This document shows, piece after piece, positions 15,981 through 25,479 of a DNA stretch of 64,000 nucleotides. Both the position numbers and the translations under genes were made by a program. The stretch's first letter is position 1. Each line of letters begins with the position of its first letter. Origin of the DNA: DATIUV01 sp049322755 (GTDB lineage: Bacteria > Pseudomonadota > Gammaproteobacteria > Burkholderiales > UBA6910); NCBI GenBank assembly GCA_049322755.1, contig JBMOQX010000053.1:124001-188000 (forward strand), in the 5' to 3' direction. The notes beneath the pieces are model-generated. The model saw nothing but the letters and a program-made list of their open reading frames with translations, had not been told where the DNA came from and ran no database searches.

Positions 15981-18053
15981 CTATTTTACCCGCATGCCGG
16001 GCTGTGCCCCCTCGTCCGGCCCGAGCAGGAACAAGCCTTTGCCGTCGCCCGCGGCCAGCACCATGCCTTCGGACATGCCGAATTTCATCTTCCTGGGCGC
16101 AAGGTTCGCGACCATGACCGTGAGGCGGCCCTTCAGCTGCTCCGGATCGTAGGCCGATTTGATGCCGGCAAAGACCGTGCGCGTCTCGACGCCGAGATCG
16201 AGGGTGAGCTTGAGCAGCTTGTCGGCCCCTTCCACGTGCTCGGCGGCGACGATGCGCGCGATGCGCAGGTCGACCTTCGCGAAATCGTCGATCGAGATCC
16301 GGACGGCCGCCGCCTGATGGTGGACCTGGGCTTCGGCATGGCGCACCGGCGCGGGCGGGGGCGGCGCCGCCAGCGATTCCCGGTTGGCCTCGACGAGCGC
16401 GTCGATCTGCTTCTTCTCGACGCGGGTCATGAGGTGGGAATACGCGTTGATCGAAGCCACCGGGACTTCAAGGTCCCTCCAAACGAAGCGCCGAGCCATG
16501 CCGAACAGCTCCTTGGCGACTTTCTCCGCGACGGCAGGGAGCACCGGCTGCAGGTAGATGGTCAGCGCCCGGAAGCAGCGGATCGTGTCGCTGCAAACGT
16601 CCTGCAACTCCTGCTTTCGGCTCGGGTCCTTGGCCAGCTCCCACGGCTTCGCGTCGTCGAAGCGCTTGTTGGCAATATCGGCGAGGCGCATGACCTCGCG
16701 TATGGCGCGCCCATACTCGCGGCCTTCGTAATACCCGGCGATTTCGTCGGCGGCCTCCAGCGCGGGAAAGGTCGCGCGAACCGTCGCCGTGCGGTCGACA
16801 TTGGCCTCCGAGAGCGTGCCGCCGAAATGCTTGTGAACGAATCCCGCCGCCCGGCTCGCGATGTTGACGTACTTGCCCACCAGGTCCGAGTTGACCCGCG
16901 CGACGAAGTCGTCGAACGACAGGTCGAGGTCCTCCATCGTGGGGTTGAGCTTGGCAGCGTAGTAGTAGCGCAGCCACTCGGGGTTGAGGCCCTGCTGCAG
17001 GTAGCTTTCGGCGGTGATGAAGGTGCCGCGCGATTTCGACATCTTCTCGCCGTTGACCGTGAGGAAGCCGTGGGCGCACACCTTGCTCGGCGTGCGGTAG
17101 CCGGAGAACTCCAGCATCGCCGGCCAGAACAGCGCGTGGAAATAGAGGATGTCCTTGCCGATGAAATGCACCATCTCGGTGGCGTGGCCCGGCCGCAGGA
17201 AGGCGGCTTCGTCGATGGCGGCGCCCTCCGCGTTGCGGCGCTCGACGTAGTTGCGGAAGCTGCCGAAGTAGCCCACCGGCGCGTCGAGCCAGACATAAAA
17301 GAACTTTTTGCCGTCGGTGCCGGGAATGGCGAAACCGAAGTAGGGCGGGTCCCGGGAGATGTCCCAGTCGTTGAGCCCGGCGGCGAACCATTCCTTGAGC
17401 TTGTTGGCGGCCTCCGGCTGCAGCCGGTCTTCAGTCTGCGTCCAGCGCTGCAGGAAGTCGCGGCAGCGGGAGTCGGAGAGCCGGAAGAAGTAGTGCTCGG
17501 AGCTTCTGCGCACCGGCGCGGCCCCCGACACCACCGAGTAGGCGTTCCTGAGGTCGGTGGGGGAGTAGGTGGAGCCGCACACCTCGCAGGAATCGCCGTA
17601 CTGGTCCTTGGCGCCGCACTTGGGGCACTCGCCCTTGATGTAGCGGTCGGGCAGGAACATCGACTTCACCGGGTCGTAGAACTGCTCCACCGGCCGCACG
17701 TCGATCAGACCCGCCTCCTTGAGCCGCGCGTAGATGTCCTCGCAGAAGGTGCGGTTCTCCGGCGAGTTGGTGGTGTGGTAATTGTCGAAGCCGACGTGGA
17801 AGCCCGCGAAGTCGCGGGTATGCTCCTGGTATACGCGGGCGATCAATTGCTCGGGGGTGATGCCCTCTTTCTCCGCCCGCAGCATGATGGGCGTGCCGTG
17901 GGTATCGTCGGCGCAGACGTAATGGCACTCGTGGCCGCGCATTTTCTGGAACCGCACCCAGATGTCGGTCTGGATGTATTCCACCAGGTGGCCGAGGTGG
18001 ATGGCGCCGTTGGCGTAGGGCAGGGCCGAGGTGACGAGGATGCACCGGGTCAT
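15981..18053 (-). CDS. metG: methionyl-tRNA synthetase
   Basis: 690 residues, the long bacterial form. HIGH-type motif AIHLGHLVEY near residue 17; knuckle cysteines in CPKCGAKDQYGDSCEVCG, consistent with zinc binding; KMSKS motif in EKMSKSRGTF near 337. An anticodon-binding helical domain follows, and a C-terminal EMAP-II-like tRNA-binding domain at about 585-690 (FAKVDLRIARIVAAEHVEGA). Charges tRNA-Met in the cytoplasm. Divergent from apbC. Confidence 0.98.
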   Translation of the reverse strand: MTRCILVTSALPYANGAIHLGHLVEYIQTDIWVRFQKMRGHECHYVCADDTHGTPIMLRAEKEGITPEQLIARVYQEHTRDFAGFHVGFDNYHTTNSPENRTFCEDIYARLKEAGLIDVRPVEQFYDPVKSMFLPDRYIKGECPKCGAKDQYGDSCEVCGSTYSPTDLRNAYSVVSGAAPVRRSSEHYFFRLSDSRCRDFLQRWTQTEDRLQPEAANKLKEWFAAGLNDWDISRDPPYFGFAIPGTDGKKFFYVWLDAPVGYFGSFRNYVERRNAEGAAIDEAAFLRPGHATEMVHFIGKDILYFHALFWPAMLEFSGYRTPSKVCAHGFLTVNGEKMSKSRGTFITAESYLQQGLNPEWLRYYYAAKLNPTMEDLDLSFDDFVARVNSDLVGKYVNIASRAAGFVHKHFGGTLSEANVDRTATVRATFPALEAADEIAGYYEGREYGRAIREVMRLADIANKRFDDAKPWELAKDPSRKQELQDVCSDTIRCFRALTIYLQPVLPAVAEKVAKELFGMARRFVWRDLEVPVASINAYSHLMTRVEKKQIDALVEANRESLAAPPPPAPVRHAEAQVHHQAAAVRISIDDFAKVDLRIARIVAAEHVEGADKLLKLTLDLGVETRTVFAGIKSAYDPEQLKGRLTVMVANLAPRKMKFGMSEGMVLAAGDGKGLFLLGPDEGAQPGMRVK

Positions 18054-18175
18054 GGAGGCAGGGGGGAACTCAAAACGCGAAATTCTAACAAAAGCGCAAG
18101 GGCAGCATCGAAGTGGGCTCCAAATTGTCTAAAATAGCGAGTTTTCCGAATTCCCGGATGCCAGAGGAGTGCGTT

Positions 18176-19264
18176 GTGGCCGTTTCCGAACAGCAGGTTG
18201 AGACTGCACTGAAAGAGCTGATTGACCCCAACACCCAGAAGGACTTCGTCACGTCGAAGTCGGTAAAGGGCATCAAGGTGGACGGGGAAAGCGTTGCGCT
18301 CGAGATCGTGCTCGCCTATCCCGCCAAGAGTGTGCTCGACGAAATCCGCAAGACGGTGGCGGGCAAAGTGAAGTCGATTCCCGGGGTCGGCGCCGTCACG
18401 GTCAATGTCTCGAGCAAGATCGTCACCCACGCGGTGCAGCGCGGGGTGAAGCCGATCGCCGGGATCAAGAACATCATCGCGGTCGCGTCCGGCAAGGGCG
18501 GCGTGGGCAAGTCCACCACGGCCGTCAATCTGGCACTGGCGCTGGCGGCCGAAGGCGCCAAGGTGGGGGTGCTGGACGCCGACATCTACGGCCCTTCCCA
18601 GCCCACCATGCTGGGCATCAGCGGTCGTCCGGAGTCGCGCGACGGCAAGAGCCTGGAACCGATGGAGGGGCATGGGCTGCAGGCAATGTCCATCGGCTTC
18701 CTGATCGACATGGACACGCCCATGGTCTGGCGCGGTCCGATGGTGACCCAGGCGCTGGAGCAGTTGCTGAACGATACCCGCTGGCGCGACCTGGATTTCC
18801 TGGTGGTGGACCTGCCGCCCGGCACCGGAGACATTCAGCTCACCCTGGCCCAGCGAGTCCCCGTGACCGGCGCGGTAATCGTTACCACACCCCAGGACAT
18901 CGCCCTCATCGACGCTCGCAAGGGGCTCAAGATGTTCGAGAAGGTGGGCATTCCGATTCTCGGCGTGGTGGAGAACATGAGCATCCACATCTGCTCGAAG
19001 TGCGGCCACGAGGAGCCGATCTTCGGCGAGGGCGGCGGGCAGAAGATGTGCCAGGACTACGGCGTCGAATTCCTGGGCGCCCTGCCTCTCGATCGCGGTA
19101 TCCGCGAGCAGACCGACTCCGGCAAGCCGACGGTGGTGTCGGATCCCGACGGCCGCATCGCGCAGATCTACAAGGCGATCGCGCGCCGCACCGCGGTCAA
19201 GGTGGCCGACCTGCAGCAGGACCATTCGGCGGCGTTTCCGAAGATCGTCATCCAGAACACCTGA
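18176..19264 (+). CDS. apbC: Mrp/ApbC-family iron-sulfur carrier ATPase
   Basis: 362 residues from GTG 18176, chosen because GAGGAG lies 6 nt upstream and the protein then begins VAVSEQQVETALKELIDP as in the family. The N-terminal DUF59/MIP18 domain (about 5-85) is followed by the P-loop NTPase: deviant Walker A GKGGVGKST, DADIYGPSQP, DLPPGTGD. The C-x2-C of ICSKCGHEE near 277-280 is the cluster-bridging pair of Mrp dimers. Inserts or transfers Fe-S clusters. The metG/apbC/dcd neighbourhood is frequent in Proteobacteria. Confidence 0.96.
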   Translation: MAVSEQQVETALKELIDPNTQKDFVTSKSVKGIKVDGESVALEIVLAYPAKSVLDEIRKTVAGKVKSIPGVGAVTVNVSSKIVTHAVQRGVKPIAGIKNIIAVASGKGGVGKSTTAVNLALALAAEGAKVGVLDADIYGPSQPTMLGISGRPESRDGKSLEPMEGHGLQAMSIGFLIDMDTPMVWRGPMVTQALEQLLNDTRWRDLDFLVVDLPPGTGDIQLTLAQRVPVTGAVIVTTPQDIALIDARKGLKMFEKVGIPILGVVENMSIHICSKCGHEEPIFGEGGGQKMCQDYGVEFLGALPLDRGIREQTDSGKPTVVSDPDGRIAQIYKAIARRTAVKVADLQQDHSAAFPKIVIQNT

Positions 19265-19330
19265 TGGTCGCGGCGACGGGAGCATGACGGCGCGGGCGGC
19301 AGGCCCGCGCCGCGTTTTCGGGGAGGCGCG

Positions 19331-19894
19331 GTGATCAAGGCTGACAAGTGGATCCGCCGCATGGCGGCGGAGTATGGGATGATCGAGCCGTTCGAGCCCA
19401 ATCAGGTCAAGGTGGTGGACGGCCAGCGGGTTGTGTCCTACGGTACGTCCAGCTACGGTTACGACATCCGCTGCTCGGACGAATTCAAGATCTTCACCAA
19501 CATCAATTCCACCATCGTCGACCCCAAGAACTTCGACCCCAAGTCCTTCGTGGATTTCAAGGGCGACATCTGCATCATCCCGCCCAATTCCTTCGCCCTG
19601 GCCCGCACCGTGGAGTATTTCCGCATCCCCCGCAACGTGCTGACCATCTGCCTCGGGAAGTCCACCTACGCCCGCTGCGGGATCATCGTCAACGTGACCC
19701 CGTTCGAGCCGGAATGGGAGGGCTACGTGACCCTGGAGTTCTCCAATACCACGCCGCTGCCGGCGAAGATCTACGCCAATGAGGGCGTCGCCCAGGTGGT
19801 GTTTTTCGAGTCCGACGAGGTGTGCGACGTCTCCTACAAGGACCGGGGTGGGAAGTACCAGGGGCAGCAGGGCGTGACGCCGCCGCGCATCTGA
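19331..19894 (+). CDS. dcd: dCTP deaminase
   Basis: 187 residues from GTG 19331 with GGGAGG just upstream. Family segments: IKADKWIRRMAAEYGMIEPF, SYGYDIRCSDEFK, catalytic region FALARTVEYFRIPRNVLTIC, GKSTYARCGIIVNVTPFEPE with the catalytic Glu, and the C-terminal YQGQQGVTPPRI. Makes dUTP from dCTP for thymidylate synthesis; thyA lies 10 kb away. Confidence 0.97.
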   Translation: MIKADKWIRRMAAEYGMIEPFEPNQVKVVDGQRVVSYGTSSYGYDIRCSDEFKIFTNINSTIVDPKNFDPKSFVDFKGDICIIPPNSFALARTVEYFRIPRNVLTICLGKSTYARCGIIVNVTPFEPEWEGYVTLEFSNTTPLPAKIYANEGVAQVVFFESDEVCDVSYKDRGGKYQGQQGVTPPRI

Positions 19895-19922
19895 ATATAA
19901 AAAATCCAGTATTTACCTTGAG

Positions 19923-19950
19923 TTGACGCGGATTCTTCAAGTCCTATAAT
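19923..19950 (+). promoter_or_regulatory. sigma70 promoter for the beta-barrel gene
   Basis: TTGACG (19923-19928), a 16-nt spacer and TATAAT (19945-19950), giving a start near 19957 and a leader of about 23 nt. A near-consensus promoter in front of a gene that has lost its frame. Confidence 0.7.
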
Positions 19951-19979
19951 GGGCCGACTTCGCGTACGCCGAGGTGTCC

Positions 19980-20768
19980 ATGTCTATCGGCCGGTGGCTC
20001 GGCCTGTTGCCCCTGATCGTCTGCACGTCCGTTCCATTGGGAAGCGCGGCGGCCGACGCCATTCTGGAGCAGGCCAAGGAGCTGCTCGCGCGCAAGGACC
20101 CGAAGGCCGCGTACGCGCTCTTGGAGCCGCTGGAACCGCAGCGCGCCGGCGACCCGGAATATGACTTCCTGCTCGGCATATCGGCCATCGATCAGCTCGC
20201 CGCATCGGACCGTCCGCAGGTCACGGGATATCTGGAACTCGGCGGAGGCTATGACAGCAACGTCAACAGCGCGACTGGCGCGGGGACGGTTGCCGTACCC
20301 GGTTTCGGCGGCGGCCTGTTCGTATTGGATCCGCTGTCGGTCAAAAAAGCGGACTCTTACGGCCAGTTGAGCGGTGGACTAAGCGGGCGCTACCCGCTGG
20401 GTCCGGGACTCGCGGCCGTGGGCGGGCTGCGCGGCTACCTCCGGCGCAACGATACGGAAGATCGTTTCGATACCGATGAAACCGCGGGCGACATCGGGCT
20501 CAACGTCACCCGCGGGCGGACCAGCTATCTCGTCGCGGTGCAAGGCAGCGAGTTTTAACTCGACAACGACCGCTATCGTCGGGCGTATGGCGGCACGGGT
20601 CAGTGGCTTTACAATCAGCTGGATCTGCAACTGGGGCTCAGCTATCTGTTCGCGCCGAAGTGGTCGCCGCTGCCGCAACTCAGCTACACCAGTAACGACT
20701 CGAACATCGAAATCTCGGATTACAACCGCACCCTGATTTACCTCGGCGTGCGTCGGTCTTTCGAGTAG
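19980..20768 (+). pseudogene. TPR/outer-membrane beta-barrel protein with in-frame stop and probable internal deletion
   Basis: Start ATG 19980; signal peptide GRWLGLLPLIVCTSVPLGSA, a short helical-repeat stub (ILEQAKELLARKDPKAAYAL), then barrel sequence opening GYLELGGGYDSNVNSATGAG. The frame meets TAA at 20556-20558 directly after GSEF, then continues in the same frame as LDNDRYRRAYGGTGQWLYNQ and LSYLFAPKWSPLPQLSYTSN, to a terminal strand RRSFE and TAG at 20766-20768. A single C-to-T change (CAA to TAA) would explain the stop. The barrel is also short, and strands seem missing after QWLYNQ. A promoter at 19923 is intact. Confidence 0.65.
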
Positions 20769-20991
20769 TCTTTCCTACTGGACGCATTGAGTCCCCGCCG
20801 GACGTTCTGCGGCAAAATTTGACGCGGAGTGTGAGTGCGCAGCGTCACCCGGGTCGCATGCTGCGGTCGCGCGATCTGCCAACCTATGGTTTCAGCGCAG
20901 CGTTTGATCTGCGGTACATAATTTGCGAGAGTGCCAGGGAGAAATCTAACATTTTGTTAAGTTTTGAAAAAACCGACACAGACGGCAAAAA

Positions 20992-22419
20992 ATGAAGGCC
21001 GATAAACAGCGCGTGCGCCGGACATTGCAGGCCGCCGTCTTCGTTGCTTTGGGCGTGCTCGTCTATCCCGAAACGACCGTTGCTGCCGCTGTAGCCCAGG
21101 TTTTTTTCGTGTCGGGAAACGTGACTGCCCGCGGCGCCGACGGCAGCGTCCGTGCGGTTTCCAAAGGCACGCCGATCAACCCTGGCGACCTGATCGACAC
21201 GGGGTCAGGACGCGCGCAACTGCGCTTCGCTGACGGCGCGCTGGTGTCGCTGCAGTCAGGAAGCCAGTTCCGTGTGGACCAGTTCCGCTTCGAGGGGACG
21301 ACGGACGGGTCGGAGAAGGGATTCTTCAGCCTGCTCAAAGGCGGTTTGCGCACGGTGACGGGCCTGGTGGGGCGGTTCAACCGCGATGCCTACCAGATCA
21401 CGACGCCCACCGCGACCATCGGCATTCGGGGCACGGAATATCTGGCGAAACTCGGCGACAGCCTGGTGGTGAGCGTCGGCGAGGGCCGCGTGGCGGTGAT
21501 CAACAGCACGGGTGAATTCGTTGTTGAAGCCGGCCAGTCAGTCTACGTCAAGGATCGGGACTCGAAGCCGGAAGTGACTTCCACGAAGCCGTTTCTCCCG
21601 CCGCCGGGCACTCAGGCCGGCAACACTCCCCCTGCTTTACCCGGTTATGTGGCGGGAGACCAATACACGCCCGAGGGCGTTCCGCAATGGCTCGGCTTGA
21701 CGACGACCTCGGAGCCGCCGTCCATGGACGCGCAGATCGCTCTCTCCGGGGCCAACGCGCGCACGCCGGACAAGGCGCTGGTCCCGGTGCTCGAAGCCGG
21801 CTTTGGGAAAGCGACATGCGACGACGCAGGTGTTTGTATGAAGCTGGAGCCCGGCACCAAGTTCATCGCCAACAGCGTCTCGACTTTCGAGAACGGCTAC
21901 GACGGCGTCATCGGCTGGGGCCGTTGGACTGGTGGTCGATACAACGTCACCTCGTCCGCGCTGGGCAACACCGATCTGTCGGACCTGCAGGGACTCCATT
22001 ACGTCTACGGCGCGCCGACCCCCGCCCTGCCGACGCAGGGCACCGCAACCTATGTGGTCCTCGGTGCCACCAGTCCGACGTCGCTCGATGGATCCTGGGC
22101 GCCGGGAGCGTTTGCCGGGACACTTCCGGGCGACGGAGTGCTTGCAGTGAATTTTGGCAAGGCCACCATGGACGTCGGTTTTCGGGCCAGCTTTGCCAAC
22201 GGCCCGACGTACACGGTCGAAGGCCGGCAGCTGAAGGCGACACCGATTTTCTCCCTTACCAATGCCGATCTCAGGACCACCGGTTGCGGGAGCGCCGGCT
22301 GCTCCGTGGCCGTGAGCGGATTCTTTGCAGGCAAGGACGCGGAAAGGGCCGGCATCGCCTACCAGATCACCGATGTTTCGAAGTCGCTCAGCGGGGCAGC
22401 GGCGCTGACGCGACAATAG
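20992..22419 (+). CDS. FecR-domain secreted protein
   Basis: 475 residues. Signal peptide at about 1-32 (RTLQAAVFVALGVLVYPETT, cleavage near AAA). The FecR domain at about 55-155 reads GNVTARGADG, GDLIDTGSGRAQLRFADGAL, TATIGIRGTEYLAKLGD, VSVGEGRVAVIN. The second half (about 250-475) is Gly/Ser/Thr-rich beta sequence ending in GFFAGKDAERAGIAYQIT, like surface or barrel modules. Lacking any membrane anchor it is unlike sigma-regulator FecR; secreted FecR proteins often pair with outer-membrane barrels, and a broken barrel gene lies just upstream. Role uncertain. Confidence 0.85.
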   Translation: MKADKQRVRRTLQAAVFVALGVLVYPETTVAAAVAQVFFVSGNVTARGADGSVRAVSKGTPINPGDLIDTGSGRAQLRFADGALVSLQSGSQFRVDQFRFEGTTDGSEKGFFSLLKGGLRTVTGLVGRFNRDAYQITTPTATIGIRGTEYLAKLGDSLVVSVGEGRVAVINSTGEFVVEAGQSVYVKDRDSKPEVTSTKPFLPPPGTQAGNTPPALPGYVAGDQYTPEGVPQWLGLTTTSEPPSMDAQIALSGANARTPDKALVPVLEAGFGKATCDDAGVCMKLEPGTKFIANSVSTFENGYDGVIGWGRWTGGRYNVTSSALGNTDLSDLQGLHYVYGAPTPALPTQGTATYVVLGATSPTSLDGSWAPGAFAGTLPGDGVLAVNFGKATMDVGFRASFANGPTYTVEGRQLKATPIFSLTNADLRTTGCGSAGCSVAVSGFFAGKDAERAGIAYQITDVSKSLSGAAALTRQ

Positions 22420-22548
22420 CACCGCCGCTCACCGGCGGGCGGTGGCCCGCGGCGATGGACCAAGACCGGCCGCGTGGAAGCCAGCGAACGCTCCGGAAGG
22501 AGCATGGGGCAGCAAGTGTGGACTTGAGCTCAACAGAGTTCGAACGGT

Positions 22549-22664
22549 GATGGTGGTCAACCAAGGGTTTTTTGCCGGCCCGAACACAGAGCCCGCGGGC
22601 ATCGGCTATCGGATCAACTGATGACGTGACCGTGAATGGCGCGGCCGCGCTGAAGCAGAACTGA
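22549..22664 (+). pseudogene. C-terminal remnant of a FecR-protein paralogue
   Basis: The frame reads QGFFAGPNTEPAGIGYRIN, then a stop. A one-base shift continues as DDVTVNGAAALKQN and a stop at 22662-22664. This parallels the end of the gene just upstream (SGFFAGKDAERAGIAYQITD, then SGAAALTRQ). The rest of the paralogue is missing. The remaining 22420-22788 interval contains a GC-rich inverted repeat (about 22697-22732) and nothing else I can support. Confidence 0.6.
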
Positions 22665-22788
22665 AAGCGGTTTCCGACGCCCTTGAGCAAGATCCCGGCG
22701 GGGTAAGAGGGCGCTCTCCATCAAGGCCCCCGCCGGACCCTTTCCAATCGGAAGCAAGAGCTTGGCGTCCCACGGGGCGCTTCTTTTT

Positions 22789-23268
22789 TCAGACCCGGTC
22801 GTAGACGACGTAGTGGTACTCGAGGCCGTCAGCGCAGCGCTTGTCGCGGCTGGTCTCCCGCCATTGCGTGCGATCATACTCCGGCATGAAAACGTCGCCA
22901 TCATATTCGCGCATCAGCTCGGTGAGATAGAGCCGGTCGGCGCGGTCCAGGATCTGGCGGAAGATCTCGGCGCCACCGATGACGAAAATCTCGTCGTCGC
23001 CGCCGCAGGCTGCCAGCGCCTCGTCCAGCGAGTGCACCACCTCGGCGCCGTCGATCCGCAGGCCCGATTGCCGCGTGATGACGACGTTGCGCCGGTTCGG
23101 CAGGGGGCGGCCGATGGAGTCGTAGGTCTTGCGGCCCATGATGACGCAGTGGCCGGTGGTGAGCCGCTTGAAATAACGGAGGTCGTCGGGCAGGTGCCAG
23201 GGCAGCCGGTTGTCCGCGCCGATCACGCCGTTGCGGGCCACCGCCACGAGAATGGAGATTCGGGGCAT
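22789..23268 (-). CDS. folA: dihydrofolate reductase
   Basis: 159 residues. ISILVAVARNGVIGADNRLP with the WHLPDDLRYFK catalytic/folate segment (Asp27 equivalent), VIMGRKTYDSIGRPLPNRRN for NADPH, and FVIGGAEIFRQIL. Reduces dihydrofolate to tetrahydrofolate with NADPH. In this region it complements thyA at 29748; they are separated by the efflux operon and not co-transcribed. Confidence 0.97.
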   Translation of the reverse strand: MPRISILVAVARNGVIGADNRLPWHLPDDLRYFKRLTTGHCVIMGRKTYDSIGRPLPNRRNVVITRQSGLRIDGAEVVHSLDEALAACGGDDEIFVIGGAEIFRQILDRADRLYLTELMREYDGDVFMPEYDRTQWRETSRDKRCADGLEYHYVVYDRV

Positions 23269-23304
23269 GGGACCCGCATTCTAGACGAGTGCGGCGGGCG
23301 CCCG

Positions 23305-23880
23305 CTACTTGGGTACCGGCAGCGTCCCCACCACGCGCAAACCTGCCACTTCGGGTTCAACCACCACCATTTCGGCAGAGGCGGTGGAGACGCCGGTCAG
23401 ATCCCGGATGTTGAAGTTGTGGGTGACCAGGATCCGGTTGCCGCCGCGCGGCGGATTCGCGACGATCTCGGCGATCACGGCCCGGTTGCGACCGGCATTC
23501 TCGGCCTGGGTGCCGGGGTGGTAATTGGAGTTGAGCGCCGGCCAGGGATCGGCGCGCCCGAACGCGAGCTGCGCGGTTTCCAGGCACCGGCACCACTGGC
23601 TGGAGCGCACCTCGCCGACGGGGATGCCGCGGCTGCGGAACGCCTTGCCAAGGCGCCGGGACTGCTCCCGGCCCTGCTCGTTCAGGTTGCGCTGGGTGCT
23701 GCAGTCTTCGATCCGGAAATTCGCCGGGTCGCCGACGCCCGGCGCCACGGCGTGGCGGATCAGGACGGTATAGCGGCCTTCCTGCAGCTTCTGCCACAGC
23801 GTCTCGTCGGCCAGCGTGTCGGTGGAGACGGTACCGAGGGCAAGGCATAAAGCGGCGCCGAGCAACGCGGACAGGCGCAC
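23305..23880 (-). CDS. secreted histidine phosphatase family protein
   Basis: 191 residues from GTG 23880, chosen because AGGAG lies 8 nt upstream and a signal peptide follows (VRLSALLGAALCLALGTVST). The RHG-type core is YTVLIRHAVAPGVGDP with catalytic His in IRHA, then RNLNEQGREQSRRLGKAFRS, VRSSQWCRCLETAQLAFG and the second His in ILVTHNFNIRDLTG. Likely a periplasmic phosphatase; substrate unknown. One Gly of the usual RHG is Ala here (RHA), which is common in secreted members. Confidence 0.85.
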   Translation of the reverse strand: MRLSALLGAALCLALGTVSTDTLADETLWQKLQEGRYTVLIRHAVAPGVGDPANFRIEDCSTQRNLNEQGREQSRRLGKAFRSRGIPVGEVRSSQWCRCLETAQLAFGRADPWPALNSNYHPGTQAENAGRNRAVIAEIVANPPRGGNRILVTHNFNIRDLTGVSTASAEMVVVEPEVAGLRVVGTLPVPK

Positions 23881-23993
23881 GAGAGGTCTCCTGAAAACGG
23901 GTCCGTCCGAGGGGTGATATCCGCGCGCTGGGCGATGGTGTCGCGAACAACCTGGGCCCGCAATCCCGTCCGTCGCGCGGACCAATGCCATCG

Positions 23994-25478
23994 CTAATTG
24001 GATGCCGCCGCGGTCTCCGGGTTCACCACCGGCTCGCCCGGCGTGTTCTCCAGCGGACGGAGTTCCAGCGGCACGCGCTTGTCGGCCTCCGTCACCCAGC
24101 CGCCGCTCATCGACTTGTAGGTATTGATCAGCGCCGTGAAGACCTGCCCGTAGCTGTCGGCGTAATCGAGTTCGGCCTCGAACAGGCTCCGCAGCGCATC
24201 GAGCACTTCCAGATAGCTGGTGTAACCGTTGTCGTACCTCAGCGTGGCCAGCCGGGCGTAGTCCTGGAGCGCGGTGACCCGCCGTCCCTGAGCCGCCAGC
24301 CTCTCCTGCGACTTCCGCGTGTCGATGAGCGCGTTGTCCACCTCGCGAAAGGCGTTCTGTATGGTGCGCTCGTAGTTCGCCAGCAGCTGGCGCTGCCGGG
24401 CGTCGCTCTGGGCGACGAGACCCTCGATCAGCCCAAAGGTGAAGATCGGGCCCGCCAGGCTGCCGGCGTAGCTCCAGGTCCGCGCCGGGCCGGTGAACAG
24501 GTTGTCGAGGTCGGCGCTGGCGCTGCCGACCGCGCCGGTAAGCGAGACGGTGGGGAAGTACAGCGCGCGCGCCGCGCCGATGCGGGCGTTGGCGGCGATC
24601 AGGTCCTGCTCGGCCTGGCGGATGTCCGGCCGGCGCACCAGCAGATCGGACGGCAGCCCGGCCGGGACCGGCGGCAGTTTCAGCTGCTCGATCGGCTTGC
24701 CGCGCAGGATGGGTCCCGGGTTGCGGCCCAGCAGTGCGGAGAGCGCGTGCTCCTGCCGCGCCACCTGGGCCTCGAGCAGCGGCACCTGGGCAAGCGCGAA
24801 CTCGTACTGGGAGCGGATCTGGGCCAACTGTACAAGGGAGACGACGCCGCCCTGGTAGCGCAGATCGAACAGATCGAGGGTTTCACGATAGCTCCTGGCC
24901 GTGGCCCGCGCGATTTCCAGTTGCTTGTCCATCGTTCGCAGCGAGACGTAGCCGACGGCGGTCGCGGACACCAGCGAGAGCACCACGCCGCGGCGCGCCT
25001 CTTCGGTGGCGAACAGTCCTGCCTGCGCAGCCTCGGATTCGCGCCGGATGCGGCCCCAGAGATCGATCTCCCAGCTGGCGTTGAGCACCGCCTGATAGAT
25101 GGTCTGGGGATTCGGGATGCCCGGGGACGCCGGCGCGTCGAGCCGCTCGCTGAAGCGGTCGCGGGAGCCGGCGGCGCCGTAGCCGATCTGCGGAAACAGC
25201 GCGGCGCGGGTCGAGGTCAGCGCGCCGGCGAACTCCTCGACCCGGGCGGCGGCGATACGCAGGTCCTTGTTGTTCGCCAGCGCCTCGTTGATCAGGCCGT
25301 CCAGCACCGGGTCGTCGAACAGCTGCCACCAGGCGGTGTTGGCGAGATCGCGCGCAGCGGGTTCCTGATAGCGGAAAACCGCGGGAGCCGAGATTTCCGG
25401 CCGGGTGTAATCCGGCCCCATCATGCAGCCACTGAGTCCAAGGGCGGCCAGCGCCACACCGCCTGCCAGGCGCCGCAT
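23994..25478 (-). CDS. outer-membrane efflux lipoprotein (NodT/OprM family)
   Basis: 494 residues, full length. Lipoprotein signal with ALGLSGCMMGPDYTRPEI, then two long repeats of the outer-membrane efflux protein domain (AWWQLFDDPVLDGLINEALA, LLVRRPDIRQAEQDLIAANA). It forms the trimeric outer-membrane tunnel of a tripartite pump. The ATG is 1 bp after the original stop codon of the RND gene, so it was translated as the third gene of MFP-RND-OMF. Unlike its two partners it is intact. Confidence 0.93.
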   Translation of the reverse strand: MRRLAGGVALAALGLSGCMMGPDYTRPEISAPAVFRYQEPAARDLANTAWWQLFDDPVLDGLINEALANNKDLRIAAARVEEFAGALTSTRAALFPQIGYGAAGSRDRFSERLDAPASPGIPNPQTIYQAVLNASWEIDLWGRIRRESEAAQAGLFATEEARRGVVLSLVSATAVGYVSLRTMDKQLEIARATARSYRETLDLFDLRYQGGVVSLVQLAQIRSQYEFALAQVPLLEAQVARQEHALSALLGRNPGPILRGKPIEQLKLPPVPAGLPSDLLVRRPDIRQAEQDLIAANARIGAARALYFPTVSLTGAVGSASADLDNLFTGPARTWSYAGSLAGPIFTFGLIEGLVAQSDARQRQLLANYERTIQNAFREVDNALIDTRKSQERLAAQGRRVTALQDYARLATLRYDNGYTSYLEVLDALRSLFEAELDYADSYGQVFTALINTYKSMSGGWVTEADKRVPLELRPLENTPGEPVVNPETAAASN

Positions 25479-25479
25479 G

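Noticed and set aside
15882..18137. A 751-codon plus-strand open frame
   Set aside because: Antisense shadow of metG, which shows all synthetase motifs on the other strand.
22697..22776. GC-rich inverted repeats between the FecR remnant and folA as terminators
   Set aside because: The larger stem lacks a T tract and the smaller one (GCGTCCC/GGGGCGC with T6) has a mismatch; possible but not strong enough to list.
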